From: Variovorax gracilis
Lineage (GTDB): Bacteria; Pseudomonadota; Gammaproteobacteria; Burkholderiales; Burkholderiaceae_C
Direction: 5' to 3'
Length of the DNA stretch: 64,000 nucleotides
Assembly (NCBI RefSeq): GCF_030317115.1
Contig: NZ_JASZYF010000021.1
Span: 38,962-102,961, forward strand
A program made the position numbers and the translations under genes. The notes under the pieces were generated by a model, which saw only the letters and a program-made list of their open reading frames with translations, was not told where the DNA came from and made no database searches. Positions within the stretch are counted from its first letter, which is position 1, and the number at the start of each line of letters is the position of its first letter. Positions 25,158-34,977 of the stretch are shown here, piece after piece.

Positions 25158-25221
25158 GCGCTCCACCTCCCGCGGGACATGGGGGCGCGTGACGGCTTCT
25201 CCGCTCGAGACGATTGATGCT

Positions 25222-26154
25222 TCAAAGAATTCCCCTTCCGGTTTCGGCCTTCAGCAGTGCCGCCAGCTGAGAGCCCGACTTCAACTTTTCTATGAATGTG
25301 CACCCCTGGTCATGCGGCTGCCAATGCGGACAGGCGAGAAAATACGTGTCCAGCAGGCCGCTGGGGTTGCCTTTCTTGCGCAACACCATGTGTTCCCCGT
25401 GCACGGGGCAGGTCGCCAGTTCCACCCCCCGCTTTCGCGCCGCCAGGTCCGAACGCAGGTCGTTCACCCTGGTCACCACAATATTCGCCGTGCCGGGGTC
25501 TTCCAGAATGACGCCGAACTCTTCGGCCGTCACGCTGAACTCAGGGGCGGACGTGTCGGTCATAAGGCCGTAGTCCGAACGTTGCAAGGGTTCCGTGCGA
25601 TTGCAGGCCTTGCCTTGTCCTATCGGCACGTACCACCCCGTGCATCCCCAATAGAAGTCGCTCGGCCCTGCAACGCTGAGGTCGCGCCTCCACTGAAGCT
25701 TCATCTGGCGACCGCAGGTGCAAGTCTTGCCCAGGGTGTCCGCAAAGGCGTTGTATTGCAGGACATGAGTGGTCTCCAGGTCGACCTCGACCTTTTGCAG
25801 CACCGACTCCGAGTCCAGAATCTTCTCCGCAGCCTTGACTTCCTTGGCTTGATGCAGCGTCCCCTTCAACTCTTCGCGCTCTTCGCGCAAGGTATTCCAG
25901 CGCCGCCGCTCCTGGTCCGACAGCCCCCCACCGCTCATGCCGCGATTTCGCAGATGCATGATTTCGTCGTTGACCTCGCGCAAGCGGTCTTGCTTCTTGC
26001 GTGACTGTTCCGCAGCCACGTCCTTGACGGCGCCCCCCTTGCCGACGAAGGTGTCGTAGACGGAGCGCACGGTGTCGACCACCGTTGACACCACGTCCGT
26101 CACCACGCCAATCAGGGTCCCCAGGCCGTTGGCCAGCCAGCTGAAGAAGCTCAT
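25222..26154 (-). CDS. Zinc-ribbon protein inserted in the BREX operon
   Basis: This is a 310-residue protein of no recognised family. An amphipathic/hydrophobic N-terminal segment (FFSWLANGLGTLIGVVTDVV) is followed by a charged coiled coil around residues 45-110. Two Cys-rich elements come next: TCTCGRQMKLQWRRD with FYWGCTGWYVP and a later Cys, and TCPVHGEHMVLRKKGNPSG with FLACPHWQPHDQGCTF. Both resemble the zinc ribbons at the C-terminus of type I topoisomerases, so nucleic-acid binding is likely. The ATG overlaps the stop of the upstream nuclease-like gene (ATGA), so the two are produced together. It is not one of the standard BREX components. Confidence 0.72.
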   Translation of the reverse strand: MSFFSWLANGLGTLIGVVTDVVSTVVDTVRSVYDTFVGKGGAVKDVAAEQSRKKQDRLREVNDEIMHLRNRGMSGGGLSDQERRRWNTLREEREELKGTLHQAKEVKAAEKILDSESVLQKVEVDLETTHVLQYNAFADTLGKTCTCGRQMKLQWRRDLSVAGPSDFYWGCTGWYVPIGQGKACNRTEPLQRSDYGLMTDTSAPEFSVTAEEFGVILEDPGTANIVVTRVNDLRSDLAARKRGVELATCPVHGEHMVLRKKGNPSGLLDTYFLACPHWQPHDQGCTFIEKLKSGSQLAALLKAETGRGIL

Positions 26155-27137
26155 CCGTGTTCCTTGGACATCTGTCTTTCTTGTTGGAGAAGGCGAAGCG
26201 CCAACAGGCGCCCTTGATGAGAACGGTACGACGTTGCGAGTGCAGCCTGGTTGATGGTTCTGTCGAACACCAAACCGCCGGCCACGGCCACGGGGAATGA
26301 CAGCAGGCCGCCGCCCAGGGCGTAAACCGCAGCACCGACAGTTTGCGTCACTACAATGCGTTGGCTGCGACGAGCCAAAGCCAGCTTGAACGCATCCATC
26401 GATTGCCGGCCAACCGACAAGCGATGACCCTCATACAAGGCTATCGCTGCCAAGGGCAGCAGGGGATGGAAGTGGTCCAGGAACGAGTCGACCAGTGAGC
26501 CGTCGACCGCGTCTAGGCCCAGCTCGACGTGTTCACGCAAGTTGTGGTCGGTGATGCCGCTGTCGAGGACCAGGCCGCTGTCTCCCACTTCGCCGGTGGC
26601 GAGTATCTCGATGTCCGGATATCGCTCCAGGGCAGAGCGGATGTAGCTCACGCTGTCGGTAGCTTTGAGTTGTAGGTACTCGACCACATCGCCGCGGTCA
26701 TCGACGATTTGCATGTCCCAGCCGGGCTGCGTCATGGACTCAGCCAATACCGCGTATTGCCCTGGCTCCAGCAGCAAGGGGCCCACCTGCTCGCCCTGGT
26801 TCAGCTTCTCAACCACCAGATACTCGAAGTACTTGCCCTTGGCAGTATTCACAGCGCCCTGCAGAGCCGGACCATCGAGCCCAAACAGGTTGTTCTCGTC
26901 GATGGATGGGTTGGTGTCGTGAATCGCCTTCAGTAGCAGCGGGTCGACGTCTTCGGGGCCATCAACCAGCGACAACTGGGCAGAAGCCGCAGCCACCGTG
27001 AGGTCCAACAGAGACTCTCGGTTGGTCTTCAAGAATCGGCGAAAGGCCTGTTGAAAGGCTTCGCCCGCAGGCAGGTCGCCCCCAATCGCGTAGCGCTGCA
27101 ACAACGCGTCGAGTCGATGGCAATCCGGACTAGTCAT
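26151..27137 (-). CDS. QxK-nuclease-like protein with hydrophobic C-terminal segments, inserted in the BREX operon
   Basis: This 328-residue protein starts at the ATG with AAGGA six bases upstream. Residues of about 110-190 read GKYFEYLVVEKLNQGEQVG, PGWDMQIVDD, then VVEYLQLKATDS. The spacing of Glu, Asp and QLK fits the Mrr-like variant of the PD-(D/E)XK nuclease core (E...D...QxK). The C-terminal third has long hydrophobic stretches (LLPLAAIALYEG, TVGAAVYALGGGLLSFPVAV), suggesting membrane insertion or a buried helical hairpin. It overlaps the zinc-ribbon gene by ATGA. It could be an effector embedded in the BREX operon. The nuclease assignment rests on motif reading only. Confidence 0.62.
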   Translation of the reverse strand: MTSPDCHRLDALLQRYAIGGDLPAGEAFQQAFRRFLKTNRESLLDLTVAAASAQLSLVDGPEDVDPLLLKAIHDTNPSIDENNLFGLDGPALQGAVNTAKGKYFEYLVVEKLNQGEQVGPLLLEPGQYAVLAESMTQPGWDMQIVDDRGDVVEYLQLKATDSVSYIRSALERYPDIEILATGEVGDSGLVLDSGITDHNLREHVELGLDAVDGSLVDSFLDHFHPLLPLAAIALYEGHRLSVGRQSMDAFKLALARRSQRIVVTQTVGAAVYALGGGLLSFPVAVAGGLVFDRTINQAALATSYRSHQGRLLALRLLQQERQMSKEHG

Positions 27138-27147
27138 GTCGAGTCCT

Positions 27148-27375
27148 TCAGCGCTCGCGAAACTTGGCGACTTCTGCCTTGAGCCGTTGAAGGTCGGCCA
27201 CCCACCCCGAGGTCGAGACCCCCTCCGGCTCAAGCCCCAAGCCGTCTTCGATGCGGGCAATGCGGCGCTCGAGTCCCTGCACAAACTGGTCCATGCCTCC
27301 AAGCACCTCCTCCACCATCAGCAAGTGCTGCTCCATTTGCGCGCGGAGCTCCTTCTGAGTGACCGTATCGAACAC
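27148..27375 (-). CDS. Small coiled-coil protein downstream of pglX
   Basis: This is a protein of 75 residues from a GTG with AGGAGG seven bases upstream. An ATG at 27399, directly after the pglX stop, would add eight residues. Nearly the whole sequence is heptad-like helix: KELRAQMEQHLLMVEEVLGG, then LERRIARIEDGLGL and WVADLQRLKAEVAKFRER. No enzyme motif is present. It is the first of three extra genes between pglX and pglZ and ends ten bases before the start of the nuclease-like gene, so it may be a partner or inhibitor of that protein. Confidence 0.62.
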   Translation of the reverse strand: MFDTVTQKELRAQMEQHLLMVEEVLGGMDQFVQGLERRIARIEDGLGLEPEGVSTSGWVADLQRLKAEVAKFRER

Positions 27376-27399
27376 CTGGCGTCCTCCTGTTTCAACCAT

Positions 27400-30300
27400 T
27401 CAATTCAAAAGAGCTGCTGGGGTAGCCCTATCTGCCTCCCGCGCTGCTTGCTTCTCCGCCACCGTCAGGTGATGGTCATTCATGCGGTCGCCACCAAAGG
27501 TCTTGAACCACGGCGCGCTTTCCACATCCTTGCCGCGGTCCTTGTCCCAGGTGATGTTGAGCTTGGGCTTCTTGTTGTGACGCAGCACTTCGGCGGTCAT
27601 GAACGGACGGATGTTCAGGCGCACGCCATCATTGAGGTCGGGGGTCCAGCCGATGGGCTGTTCGGCCAGCGGCTTCCAGCGCACGAAGATGTCGTAGGGG
27701 GATTCGCCTTCGAGGATGAGCTCCAGGCGGCGCTTCAAATCCTGGGCGTAGGTCAGCCGAGTTTGCGCGCCGTCGATACTTTCGCGCACACCGACCTCCT
27801 GCTGTCGTATCCAGTCGCCCAAGTAGGTGTGGATGAGGCGTTCAAGCTTCTTGTGGTTGAACTGGTGGTAGTTGACCAACGCGCCGAAGCCGTCCTTCAG
27901 GCCGTCCCACACATGCCAGACGAACGGGCGGTGGTGGAAGCGCTTGGCGTGCTGCTCGAAGAACTTGTCGCGCAGCCAGACGTCCAGGCCCTTGCCGGCG
28001 CAGTCGGCGTCAGCCAGCAGCTTGGCGAGCACAGCGGGCTTCCAGCTGCCGGGCTGCACGGTCTCCCAGGCAGCAATTAGCAAGTTGAGCAACCGGTCAT
28101 GCGCGGGTGCCTCGCCGCGCACCGACGGCAGGCAGACGATGCCGTCGTCGTCTGCGTATTCGGCTAGTTGGTCGCACCGGGCAATCCAGGCGCGGGCCTC
28201 GTCGGCCAGTACTATCGCTGTGTCGGTCTCGGCCGGCCAGCGGTACCCGGCCAGGCGGGCAACCGCGACTTGCAACGGGTCGGTTGAGGGTTCTGGATGG
28301 CCGTGAAAAATTGCTTGGCTGAAGTCATGCGATTGCGGTTTGGGCAGCCCTTGTGGGAATTCAAGCGCTGCCACCGCTTTCCAGTGACCAACATCAAACG
28401 GAACCTTTGTAAGGGTTGCATTGGTCACTTTGATAGATTGGTCAATCTCCCTGACATTTCCGCTGAACTCTTCCGACCTCAAGTAGGCGGCGATGGCAGG
28501 AAGTAAAGATTCATCTTGCCTTGGAAAAATAACTGCCAAAGAGTTATCAAATTTATAACCCAAGGACACAGTTGCACATAGTTCACCCATCTGCTCGACT
28601 GCGACTCCAATGCGACTCCAAGCCCGATTCCCACTTTCGTGCATGTCGTGAAGTCGGTCTCGAGTCGCTTCTGCATATGCGTGCAACGAACCACGACCTG
28701 ATTCCCACCGAATCATGCCTGTTAGTCCGGAGAACAACTGCTTTTCGTCGTCAATGGTCGTTTGAAATGGCTCCCATCCATCAGAGAAACCATCCCGCTC
28801 CCAGAAAGATTGGATGAATCGATTGATGTCTCCCGTTCGAAGGCCTTGATAGGCTATTGCCACCTCACTGAGCAGTGGTAGCCCTCGTTGTACTTCACCA
28901 AAAGATACGACAGAGTCGGGGTTGGCCAACTGAGACCTTTGAGAAACACGTTTGATTTGCGCCGTGCGCAAGGCGTCTCTTTTTTCTGAAGCACTATCCA
29001 CCATCGCGACATCTAGAAGACTTAACGGAGCTTCGGTCGAAGCTGCAGAGTACAGCCCGCTGTCGATGGAGACCAGAACCGGGGCAGCGTTCAGCGGAGT
29101 GTTGAACGCCCCGTATCCAAGCCTTGCAACAACTTTCCACGCATCACGCTTCAGTGACTTTGCGCGAAATCTCTTGTAGCTACTTAGAAAAAGCCAGTTT
29201 TGCGGTAGGACGACCGACGCGTTTCCCCCTTCTTTGCACAACTCCAAGCAACGCTCAAGGAAAGTCGTCGCCAAGTCACTCTTCTCGTCGAAATAGTGAT
29301 TGTCCGAGTACTCCCTCATTGCTTGGTGCTGCTTGCTTCGCGTCAAATACGGGACGTTAGTCACCACAAGGTGATAGCGACCATCCAGTATGTGGGCTGC
29401 ATCCAGCAGGCCTTGGGCGGTCAGCGTTAGGTCCCAACTGTCATCCTGCATTTCGCTGGCCTGCTCCCATACCGTCATGGGACGTTCCGCAGCCAGCGCA
29501 CGCCCGAGAAGCTCGCGCAGCGTCTCGAAGTTGGACGTGGCCAAGTCGCTCTTCAGGCTGCGCGCCGGGTCCAGCAGGCTGCCCAACAGCGGAGCTTGGG
29601 CGAAGCTAGCATGCAGCAGGCGCAAATCCTGACGCAGGTAGGCGGCGTTGGCGGCGTCATCCGGTACCAGGGCCATCCAATCCTCTGGCTTGGCTGCCAC
29701 CTTCAGGCCGCTGCAAGCGACCTGCGGTGCGGGCATGTCGGCGCGCACCCCCAGCGGGTCGCCGTTCTCATCCGGGAAACGCCAGGCCGCCAGGGCCAGC
29801 GCGAAAACGGCGATTTCTACGCAACGGGCATCCAATTCCAGGCCGTGGAGGTTGTCGGCCAGTACGGCGTCCACCGCGTCCATCGCGCTCATGCCTTCGA
29901 CCGCCATGCGCATGGGCACCAGAAGCAGGAAAGCCGCCACCAGAAAGTGACCCGAGCCGCAGCAAGGGTCCAGCAGGGTGAACTCTTCCAGCCGGTCGGG
30001 CCAGCCTTCGAACTTGCCGGCGGCGGGCGTGCCGTCTTCGAGCGTTCGCAGGTAGGTCAGCGGCACCGGACAGTTCTTACCAGGGTGGCGCGTCACCCAC
30101 CAGGCGCCCAGCGAGTTATGGAGCAGGAAGTCCACCATGTAGGGCTCGGTAAAGAGCTGGGTGACGGCTGGCAGCTCGTCGGCGCCAATCTTCACCTGCA
30201 AGGCGTTGACCTCGTCTTTGCGCTTCGCCTGCCAAAACTGGTAGACCCAACCCAGGCTGTCGCTGGCCTTGAACACCTCTGGCGGCAGCCCGGCCAGCAG

Positions 30301-30831
30301 ACGCTCCAGCTCGCGCTGGTGCTCGGGCGCGAAGGCCAGTTCGAACACCGGACTCTGCGGCTTGAACACCTGCGGCAGCATGCGGGCGGCGAGCTTGCCG
30401 GCGAACTCCCACTTAGACTTGGCGCCCAGATTCATCGCTAGGTCGGTTTCCTGCACCAGGGCTTCGCAGTCGTCCAGCGACACGGCCGCACCCGGCTCCC
30501 ACAGCAGCAGGCCGTTCTCGGCTAGGAAGCGGGCGAACAGCATGCGGTGCCAGTGCTCATAGGCCACCTCCCAGATTAGGTGCTGCAGGCCCTGGGCGTC
30601 GTCGCTGGCCTTTTTGTCGCCCAACGCGCGGCCATGGGCGCGAAGGCGCCGGCGCAGGGGCCTGAAGTTGTCGGTCAGGTAGCTGGGGGCGCTGGCTTCG
30701 CCAATAGCCAGTTGGCTCAGCGCGGCGTGGGCGCCTTTTTCGGCGACGTCGCGGGCGGACTTGACGGCGGCTTCGAGCTGGCTGCGCAGGAGCTTTGCCA
30801 AGGGCTGGTTGTTGATGCTGTGGGTCGACAT
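27400..30831 (-). CDS. pglX: BREX adenine-specific DNA methyltransferase PglX
   Basis: This is a 1143-residue protein of the usual length for PglX. The S-adenosylmethionine motif LLDPCCGSGHFLVAAF lies near residue 292, and the catalytic motif IV, VVTNVPYLTRSKQHQ, near residue 493. Motif IV is NVPY instead of the more common NPPY; the essential Asn and Tyr remain. The enzyme marks host DNA at a non-palindromic adenine site, and its target is set by the C-terminal half. The frame is intact with no internal stop, so the system can be active. It lies between brxC (82-bp gap) and the inserted three-gene cassette. Confidence 0.95.
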   Translation of the reverse strand: MSTHSINNQPLAKLLRSQLEAAVKSARDVAEKGAHAALSQLAIGEASAPSYLTDNFRPLRRRLRAHGRALGDKKASDDAQGLQHLIWEVAYEHWHRMLFARFLAENGLLLWEPGAAVSLDDCEALVQETDLAMNLGAKSKWEFAGKLAARMLPQVFKPQSPVFELAFAPEHQRELERLLAGLPPEVFKASDSLGWVYQFWQAKRKDEVNALQVKIGADELPAVTQLFTEPYMVDFLLHNSLGAWWVTRHPGKNCPVPLTYLRTLEDGTPAAGKFEGWPDRLEEFTLLDPCCGSGHFLVAAFLLLVPMRMAVEGMSAMDAVDAVLADNLHGLELDARCVEIAVFALALAAWRFPDENGDPLGVRADMPAPQVACSGLKVAAKPEDWMALVPDDAANAAYLRQDLRLLHASFAQAPLLGSLLDPARSLKSDLATSNFETLRELLGRALAAERPMTVWEQASEMQDDSWDLTLTAQGLLDAAHILDGRYHLVVTNVPYLTRSKQHQAMREYSDNHYFDEKSDLATTFLERCLELCKEGGNASVVLPQNWLFLSSYKRFRAKSLKRDAWKVVARLGYGAFNTPLNAAPVLVSIDSGLYSAASTEAPLSLLDVAMVDSASEKRDALRTAQIKRVSQRSQLANPDSVVSFGEVQRGLPLLSEVAIAYQGLRTGDINRFIQSFWERDGFSDGWEPFQTTIDDEKQLFSGLTGMIRWESGRGSLHAYAEATRDRLHDMHESGNRAWSRIGVAVEQMGELCATVSLGYKFDNSLAVIFPRQDESLLPAIAAYLRSEEFSGNVREIDQSIKVTNATLTKVPFDVGHWKAVAALEFPQGLPKPQSHDFSQAIFHGHPEPSTDPLQVAVARLAGYRWPAETDTAIVLADEARAWIARCDQLAEYADDDGIVCLPSVRGEAPAHDRLLNLLIAAWETVQPGSWKPAVLAKLLADADCAGKGLDVWLRDKFFEQHAKRFHHRPFVWHVWDGLKDGFGALVNYHQFNHKKLERLIHTYLGDWIRQQEVGVRESIDGAQTRLTYAQDLKRRLELILEGESPYDIFVRWKPLAEQPIGWTPDLNDGVRLNIRPFMTAEVLRHNKKPKLNITWDKDRGKDVESAPWFKTFGGDRMNDHHLTVAEKQAAREADRATPAALLN

Positions 30832-30913
30832 GATGTTCTGTGTCTTGTTCTCGAAGTAACCCAGGTAGCCGAGTAACGGGTACCGGTGCTACCTGGCCTT
30901 CTTGTGCCTTCGC

Positions 30914-33900
30914 TCAGAGCGCGACGGGCCCTTGTTTCAGCTTGGCGTCCAACAGGGCCTCCACCTCGGCCAGCCAGGCTTTCAGCTCGGATTGGTCGTT
31001 CAGCGTCCGCTTGGGCAGCGTGACGTGGACGACGTTAGGTTTCAGCAATTGCACGGCCGCATGGCGCGCGGCCTCAAATCGGCTGGGCAGCGCTTGGGTC
31101 TTGGAGACCCAGTGGTCCAGGTCGCAGTCGTCCAGGGCGTCCTGCAGTTGCTCGGGCGTGCCGAGCTGCAGCATGCTAGGCGCCGACAGGTGGTGCCGGG
31201 CGCCAAGGTCCACTCGTTGGGTGTCATTGAGTTTTTTCCAGTCTGCGTCGGCATGAAGCTGGGCCTGCTGTTCGGCGAAGGTCTGTTGGAAACCATCGAG
31301 CTTGGCATTCAGCGCCTGGCGCAGCAGGTCCACCGTCTTGTCCAGCAGCGGACGCACCGGGTCCGGGTCAGCCAGCAGGGTGCGTTGGGCCGAGATGGCG
31401 CCCACCTCTGCCTTCAGCGTCGCGTAGGGCCCGAGCGCCTTGGAGTGGCGCAGCAGGTCGTTCAGCTTGTGCCATACGGGCAAGCGTTTGGCCATGTCGT
31501 CGGCGGTCTTGGTCCAGCTCTTGGACAGCCCGACCAGTTCGTCATAGCGGGTGAACAGCTCGAGCAACTGAGCGTTGCCGGTCTGAGCCTCGATGGCTTC
31601 GAGCGCGGCCAGCTTCGGGGCTTCAGGCGCGGGCGCAGGGCCGCCGGCCTTGGTAGCTTGGTCGCGCAGCTTGGCTAACAGAGCCGGCAGCTTCACGAGC
31701 TCTTCTTTAGGTTGGCAAGGGACGCCCACGGCACTGAAGAGCGAGCGAATCTTGATGAGCTGCGGCGGCGTGATGTTGACGCTCTCGCGCTGGAAGCTGG
31801 CCTGGGTCAGCTTGGCGCGGTCCAGGCTCTTGGCGTCCACGGCCTTCGAGCTGGCATCGGCAGCCTTGATGTGGCCGGCAGCCAGCAGCGCGTACAGCGC
31901 GCCGTCGATGGCGTCGCGCGGCCAACCGAAGGGCGGCGCCTCGAAGTTGTCCCGAATCTCGGCGCCCTTCTTGCCGGGGCCGATGTAGGCGAGCAACTTC
32001 TGGCAGACCGGATGTTTATCTGCCTCCTGGGTGTGGCCCACAAACTTCAGAGCTTCCAGATTGCCTTTTCGCGCCTCGTCGAGCACCTTGCTCCACATGT
32101 CGTGGTCGGCTGCGTCGAACTGGCTGTACAGGCGGATTGCCGAGGACTTGGCCGCGCGGTTGATGCGGTCGGCCAGGTCGTTGCCGTCCTGCGCTTCCTG
32201 CCCACCGGCCTGAAACACGCGCACGCCAGCTAGTAGCTGTTCCAGCAACTCTGCCAGCTCCTTCTCAGCTGTGCGCTGTCGGCTCTCCATCGAGCGCTGG
32301 GCGTCGCGGCCTTCCTCGGTCGACGGGCTGCCCTTCTTCTGCAGCGTGGTGCGCGCCGCTTCCAGCGCGACGATGGCGTTGGTCAACTCGGTCTTGTGCT
32401 GCGCAGGCAGGAAGGCGAACAGCGTGGGGTTCTCAGAGCTCTTGGCCTTGGCTTCGGCGACAACGGATTTCTCCTCCGTTTGCCAACCATCCTGAATCCA
32501 CAGATACAAGCCCTTGTCGTGGTCCTTCGGCAGGGTGTCGTCATAGGTGGGCGTCAGACGGCGTTCGACGTTGTCCTTGCCTTGGACAACACGGACCTTC
32601 TTCAGCACCTCGCCAAAGCGGCCCTTGAGCAGGTCGGCACGCTTCTGCTCTACTCGCTGTGGGGCGGCCTTAAGCTCCGCCTCTTGGGCACGGAACTCGT
32701 CGTACCAGGCGCTAGATTCACGAGTCTGCAGGCGGAACTCGGTTCCGCTGCCGCCGACCAGGGCCATGACTAGGCGGTCCTTGTTCTGCAGTTCATCCAG
32801 CAATGCGGGCAGCTGCTTGCGCAGCTCGGACGAGCCTGCCGCTAGGTCGGTCACCAGAAGGTCGGCCAGCGCATCTTCTGTCGCCTTTAGCCCAATATCC
32901 ATCGCGGCATCGGCGGGCAGCTTGTTGATGAGATAAATGAGCTTGAGGAGCTTACCCTTGAGCTGTGCATGCGCGTCGCCGGCCGCAAAACGCTGGACGT
33001 TCTCGAACACTTCCTTCGGCAGTTGCGCGGTAGAGACCAGGTTCGCGGCAATTTGGTCGTACAGGAAGTCGCCGGAAACGACATGACCCAGTGGAGCGTC
33101 CGCCGTATCCAAAACGGCCTCGTGCACCACGCGAAGTTGGCTGCGCAGTTGGGACACTGTGCCGGTGGTGTCGATGGTCCGAAGAACGCGTTCCCAGAAT
33201 CGGCGACGTACCGGCAGCAGCGGGTAGTCGGACGTCATCACGTCCTCGTCGTCGGTGACGTGTTCGAGCTTGGTGCCCCTCAGGTGGCGAGAGATTTCGC
33301 CGAGGTTGGCGCGCCAGACGTGCTCGACCTCGGGCTGTGCCGAAGGCTTCTTGGCCAGAATGATTTGACGCGTGACGTTCTCGACGTCCCAGTCGCCAAG
33401 CATCACCTGCACCGGGAAGCGGCCCATTAAGCGCTGCAGGTTTGGCATGCCGGACAGGGCCGATTGGCCCGTGCCCACGAACAGCAACTTGCCGTTGAAG
33501 TGCTTGGACAGGGTCTCGGTGACCTCCTGGACTTGGAAAGCTTTTTCGGCGTCGGCGCCGATGTACTGCTGCACTTCGTCGAGCACCACCAGCGTCAATG
33601 GGAACTTCCCATCCACCGCCAGTGCCGCCTCGATGGCGTTGGTCATCTGCTCGCTGGTGACGTCGGAGACCTGCGGGAACTGCTCCTTGAGCAGCTTACG
33701 GGCGTCGGCCTCGGTGTGTGCGAGGTCGGGGCGGGCCTTCAGCAGTGCCTTGGCAAGGTGGCTGGACACGTACATGTGCGGCAGCTCTTGGACCAGCGAG
33801 CGCCCAGCCGCCTTCAGCTCCGCTTCGACCGTGGGCAGGATGCCTTCGCGGTTCATCCACAGGACAAGCTGCGCCTGGTTGTACTGCTCGGGCAGGCCCT

Positions 33901-34375
33901 TGGACTTGAACACGATGCCGAGCAGCGCCAGGCGCACCTTGTCGCCGGCACCGGCACCGAGCTTACCGGCGGCGGCGTGCAGGGTGCCGTGCCGCTTGCC
34001 CTGGGTGCTGAGCTCCTTCAAGTGCTCGAACACGCCAGTGGGCAGCTTGGCAAGGCTTCGAGCGGTGGCGCCGTCGCTGAACTGGTAATCGGTCCACAGG
34101 GTGCGAAGCATCTTGGCCAGATGCGACTTGCCACTGCCGTAGAAGCCGGAAATCCAGACGCCCGGCTGCTCGGTGCCGGCGTCGAGGTTAACCAGGAATT
34201 TGTCGAGAATGGTCTCGAGCCCCTTCTCGTACTGCCCGTCGCAAACAAAGGTCTCGAGCTCGTAGCGGAGGATGTCCTGGGCGGCGGCAGAGTGGTCTTC
34301 CGAGACCTCCGCCACGCCGTTGTTGACGAGTCGGTTTTCCTTCGGGGCCTTGTTGTAGATGTCTCTGTTCAGCAT
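30914..34375 (-). CDS. brxC: BREX ATPase BrxC
   Basis: This 1153-residue protein has the P-loop GVWISGFYGSGKSHLAKML near residue 78 and Walker B LTLVVLDEVQQYIG near residue 268, matching the BrxC/PglY family of large P-loop ATPases. The rest is helical with coiled-coil segments in the middle. The start is the ATG reading MLNRDIYNKAPKENRLVNNG, a conserved BrxC beginning; the open frame further upstream starts with TTG inside the end of brxB and is not used. BrxC is required for BREX methylation and defence. It is separated from brxB by 38 bp. Confidence 0.95.
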   Translation of the reverse strand: MLNRDIYNKAPKENRLVNNGVAEVSEDHSAAAQDILRYELETFVCDGQYEKGLETILDKFLVNLDAGTEQPGVWISGFYGSGKSHLAKMLRTLWTDYQFSDGATARSLAKLPTGVFEHLKELSTQGKRHGTLHAAAGKLGAGAGDKVRLALLGIVFKSKGLPEQYNQAQLVLWMNREGILPTVEAELKAAGRSLVQELPHMYVSSHLAKALLKARPDLAHTEADARKLLKEQFPQVSDVTSEQMTNAIEAALAVDGKFPLTLVVLDEVQQYIGADAEKAFQVQEVTETLSKHFNGKLLFVGTGQSALSGMPNLQRLMGRFPVQVMLGDWDVENVTRQIILAKKPSAQPEVEHVWRANLGEISRHLRGTKLEHVTDDEDVMTSDYPLLPVRRRFWERVLRTIDTTGTVSQLRSQLRVVHEAVLDTADAPLGHVVSGDFLYDQIAANLVSTAQLPKEVFENVQRFAAGDAHAQLKGKLLKLIYLINKLPADAAMDIGLKATEDALADLLVTDLAAGSSELRKQLPALLDELQNKDRLVMALVGGSGTEFRLQTRESSAWYDEFRAQEAELKAAPQRVEQKRADLLKGRFGEVLKKVRVVQGKDNVERRLTPTYDDTLPKDHDKGLYLWIQDGWQTEEKSVVAEAKAKSSENPTLFAFLPAQHKTELTNAIVALEAARTTLQKKGSPSTEEGRDAQRSMESRQRTAEKELAELLEQLLAGVRVFQAGGQEAQDGNDLADRINRAAKSSAIRLYSQFDAADHDMWSKVLDEARKGNLEALKFVGHTQEADKHPVCQKLLAYIGPGKKGAEIRDNFEAPPFGWPRDAIDGALYALLAAGHIKAADASSKAVDAKSLDRAKLTQASFQRESVNITPPQLIKIRSLFSAVGVPCQPKEELVKLPALLAKLRDQATKAGGPAPAPEAPKLAALEAIEAQTGNAQLLELFTRYDELVGLSKSWTKTADDMAKRLPVWHKLNDLLRHSKALGPYATLKAEVGAISAQRTLLADPDPVRPLLDKTVDLLRQALNAKLDGFQQTFAEQQAQLHADADWKKLNDTQRVDLGARHHLSAPSMLQLGTPEQLQDALDDCDLDHWVSKTQALPSRFEAARHAAVQLLKPNVVHVTLPKRTLNDQSELKAWLAEVEALLDAKLKQGPVAL

Positions 34376-34413
34376 GCTTGTCCTTGTTCTGATGCGTGCG
34401 CTTTGTGCTTGAG

Positions 34414-34977
34414 TCAGTCTTTGGCCAGCAGCGGTACGGCCAGGTAGTTCCAACCATCTCGGGCATCCAGCAGCCGGTAGGCGTGGTTTTCCGGGTGGTA
34501 CTCGCCGGGGAAGAAGACCAGCAGCCGCCCCTCGACAGCCTCCTTGATGCCCTCGACCACGGACGACACCCGGGCCAGGCCGAACAGCGTTCCGACGCCC
34601 AGCAAGGCGACAACCATATTGGGGCTGGCCTCTTCCGAGATGCGCGCTTTCAGCTTGGCGATAAGGTCGGCCACGAACTCGGTGAGTTCGCCCGTTTGAT
34701 ACCCGGCCAAGTCTTCAGGCGCCTCGAAGTAAGCATCGCGGTACTCCTGCGCTGACATCCACTCAGGGAAGGCGTTGCTCACGTCCAGCAGCAACCACCG
34801 CTTGCCGGCCTGCTGTGTGGCGAGTTCAAACTCTCCGACATTGGCGCGCAGGCGAAGCTCATCGGCCTTGTCGTAGACCGCGAATATCACGCGCTGAATT
34901 GCCGCGAGGCCGGCCTGCCAAGGAACCGTTAGGTGCTGGCCATAGGCAGACACCAGTTTGACAACCTTAGATGACAT
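34414..34977 (-). CDS. brxB: BREX protein BrxB (DUF1788)
   Basis: This is a 187-residue protein. LLLDVSNAFPEWMSAQEYRD, PNMVVALLGVGTLFGLARVS and GRLLVFFPGEYHPENHAYRL are the typical DUF1788 wording. The ATG at 34977 lies inside the end of brxA (11-bp overlap), so translation is coupled; the open frame upstream of it overlaps brxA out of frame and is not coding. BrxB is a small essential BREX component thought to bridge other subunits. Confidence 0.93.
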   Translation of the reverse strand: MSSKVVKLVSAYGQHLTVPWQAGLAAIQRVIFAVYDKADELRLRANVGEFELATQQAGKRWLLLDVSNAFPEWMSAQEYRDAYFEAPEDLAGYQTGELTEFVADLIAKLKARISEEASPNMVVALLGVGTLFGLARVSSVVEGIKEAVEGRLLVFFPGEYHPENHAYRLLDARDGWNYLAVPLLAKD

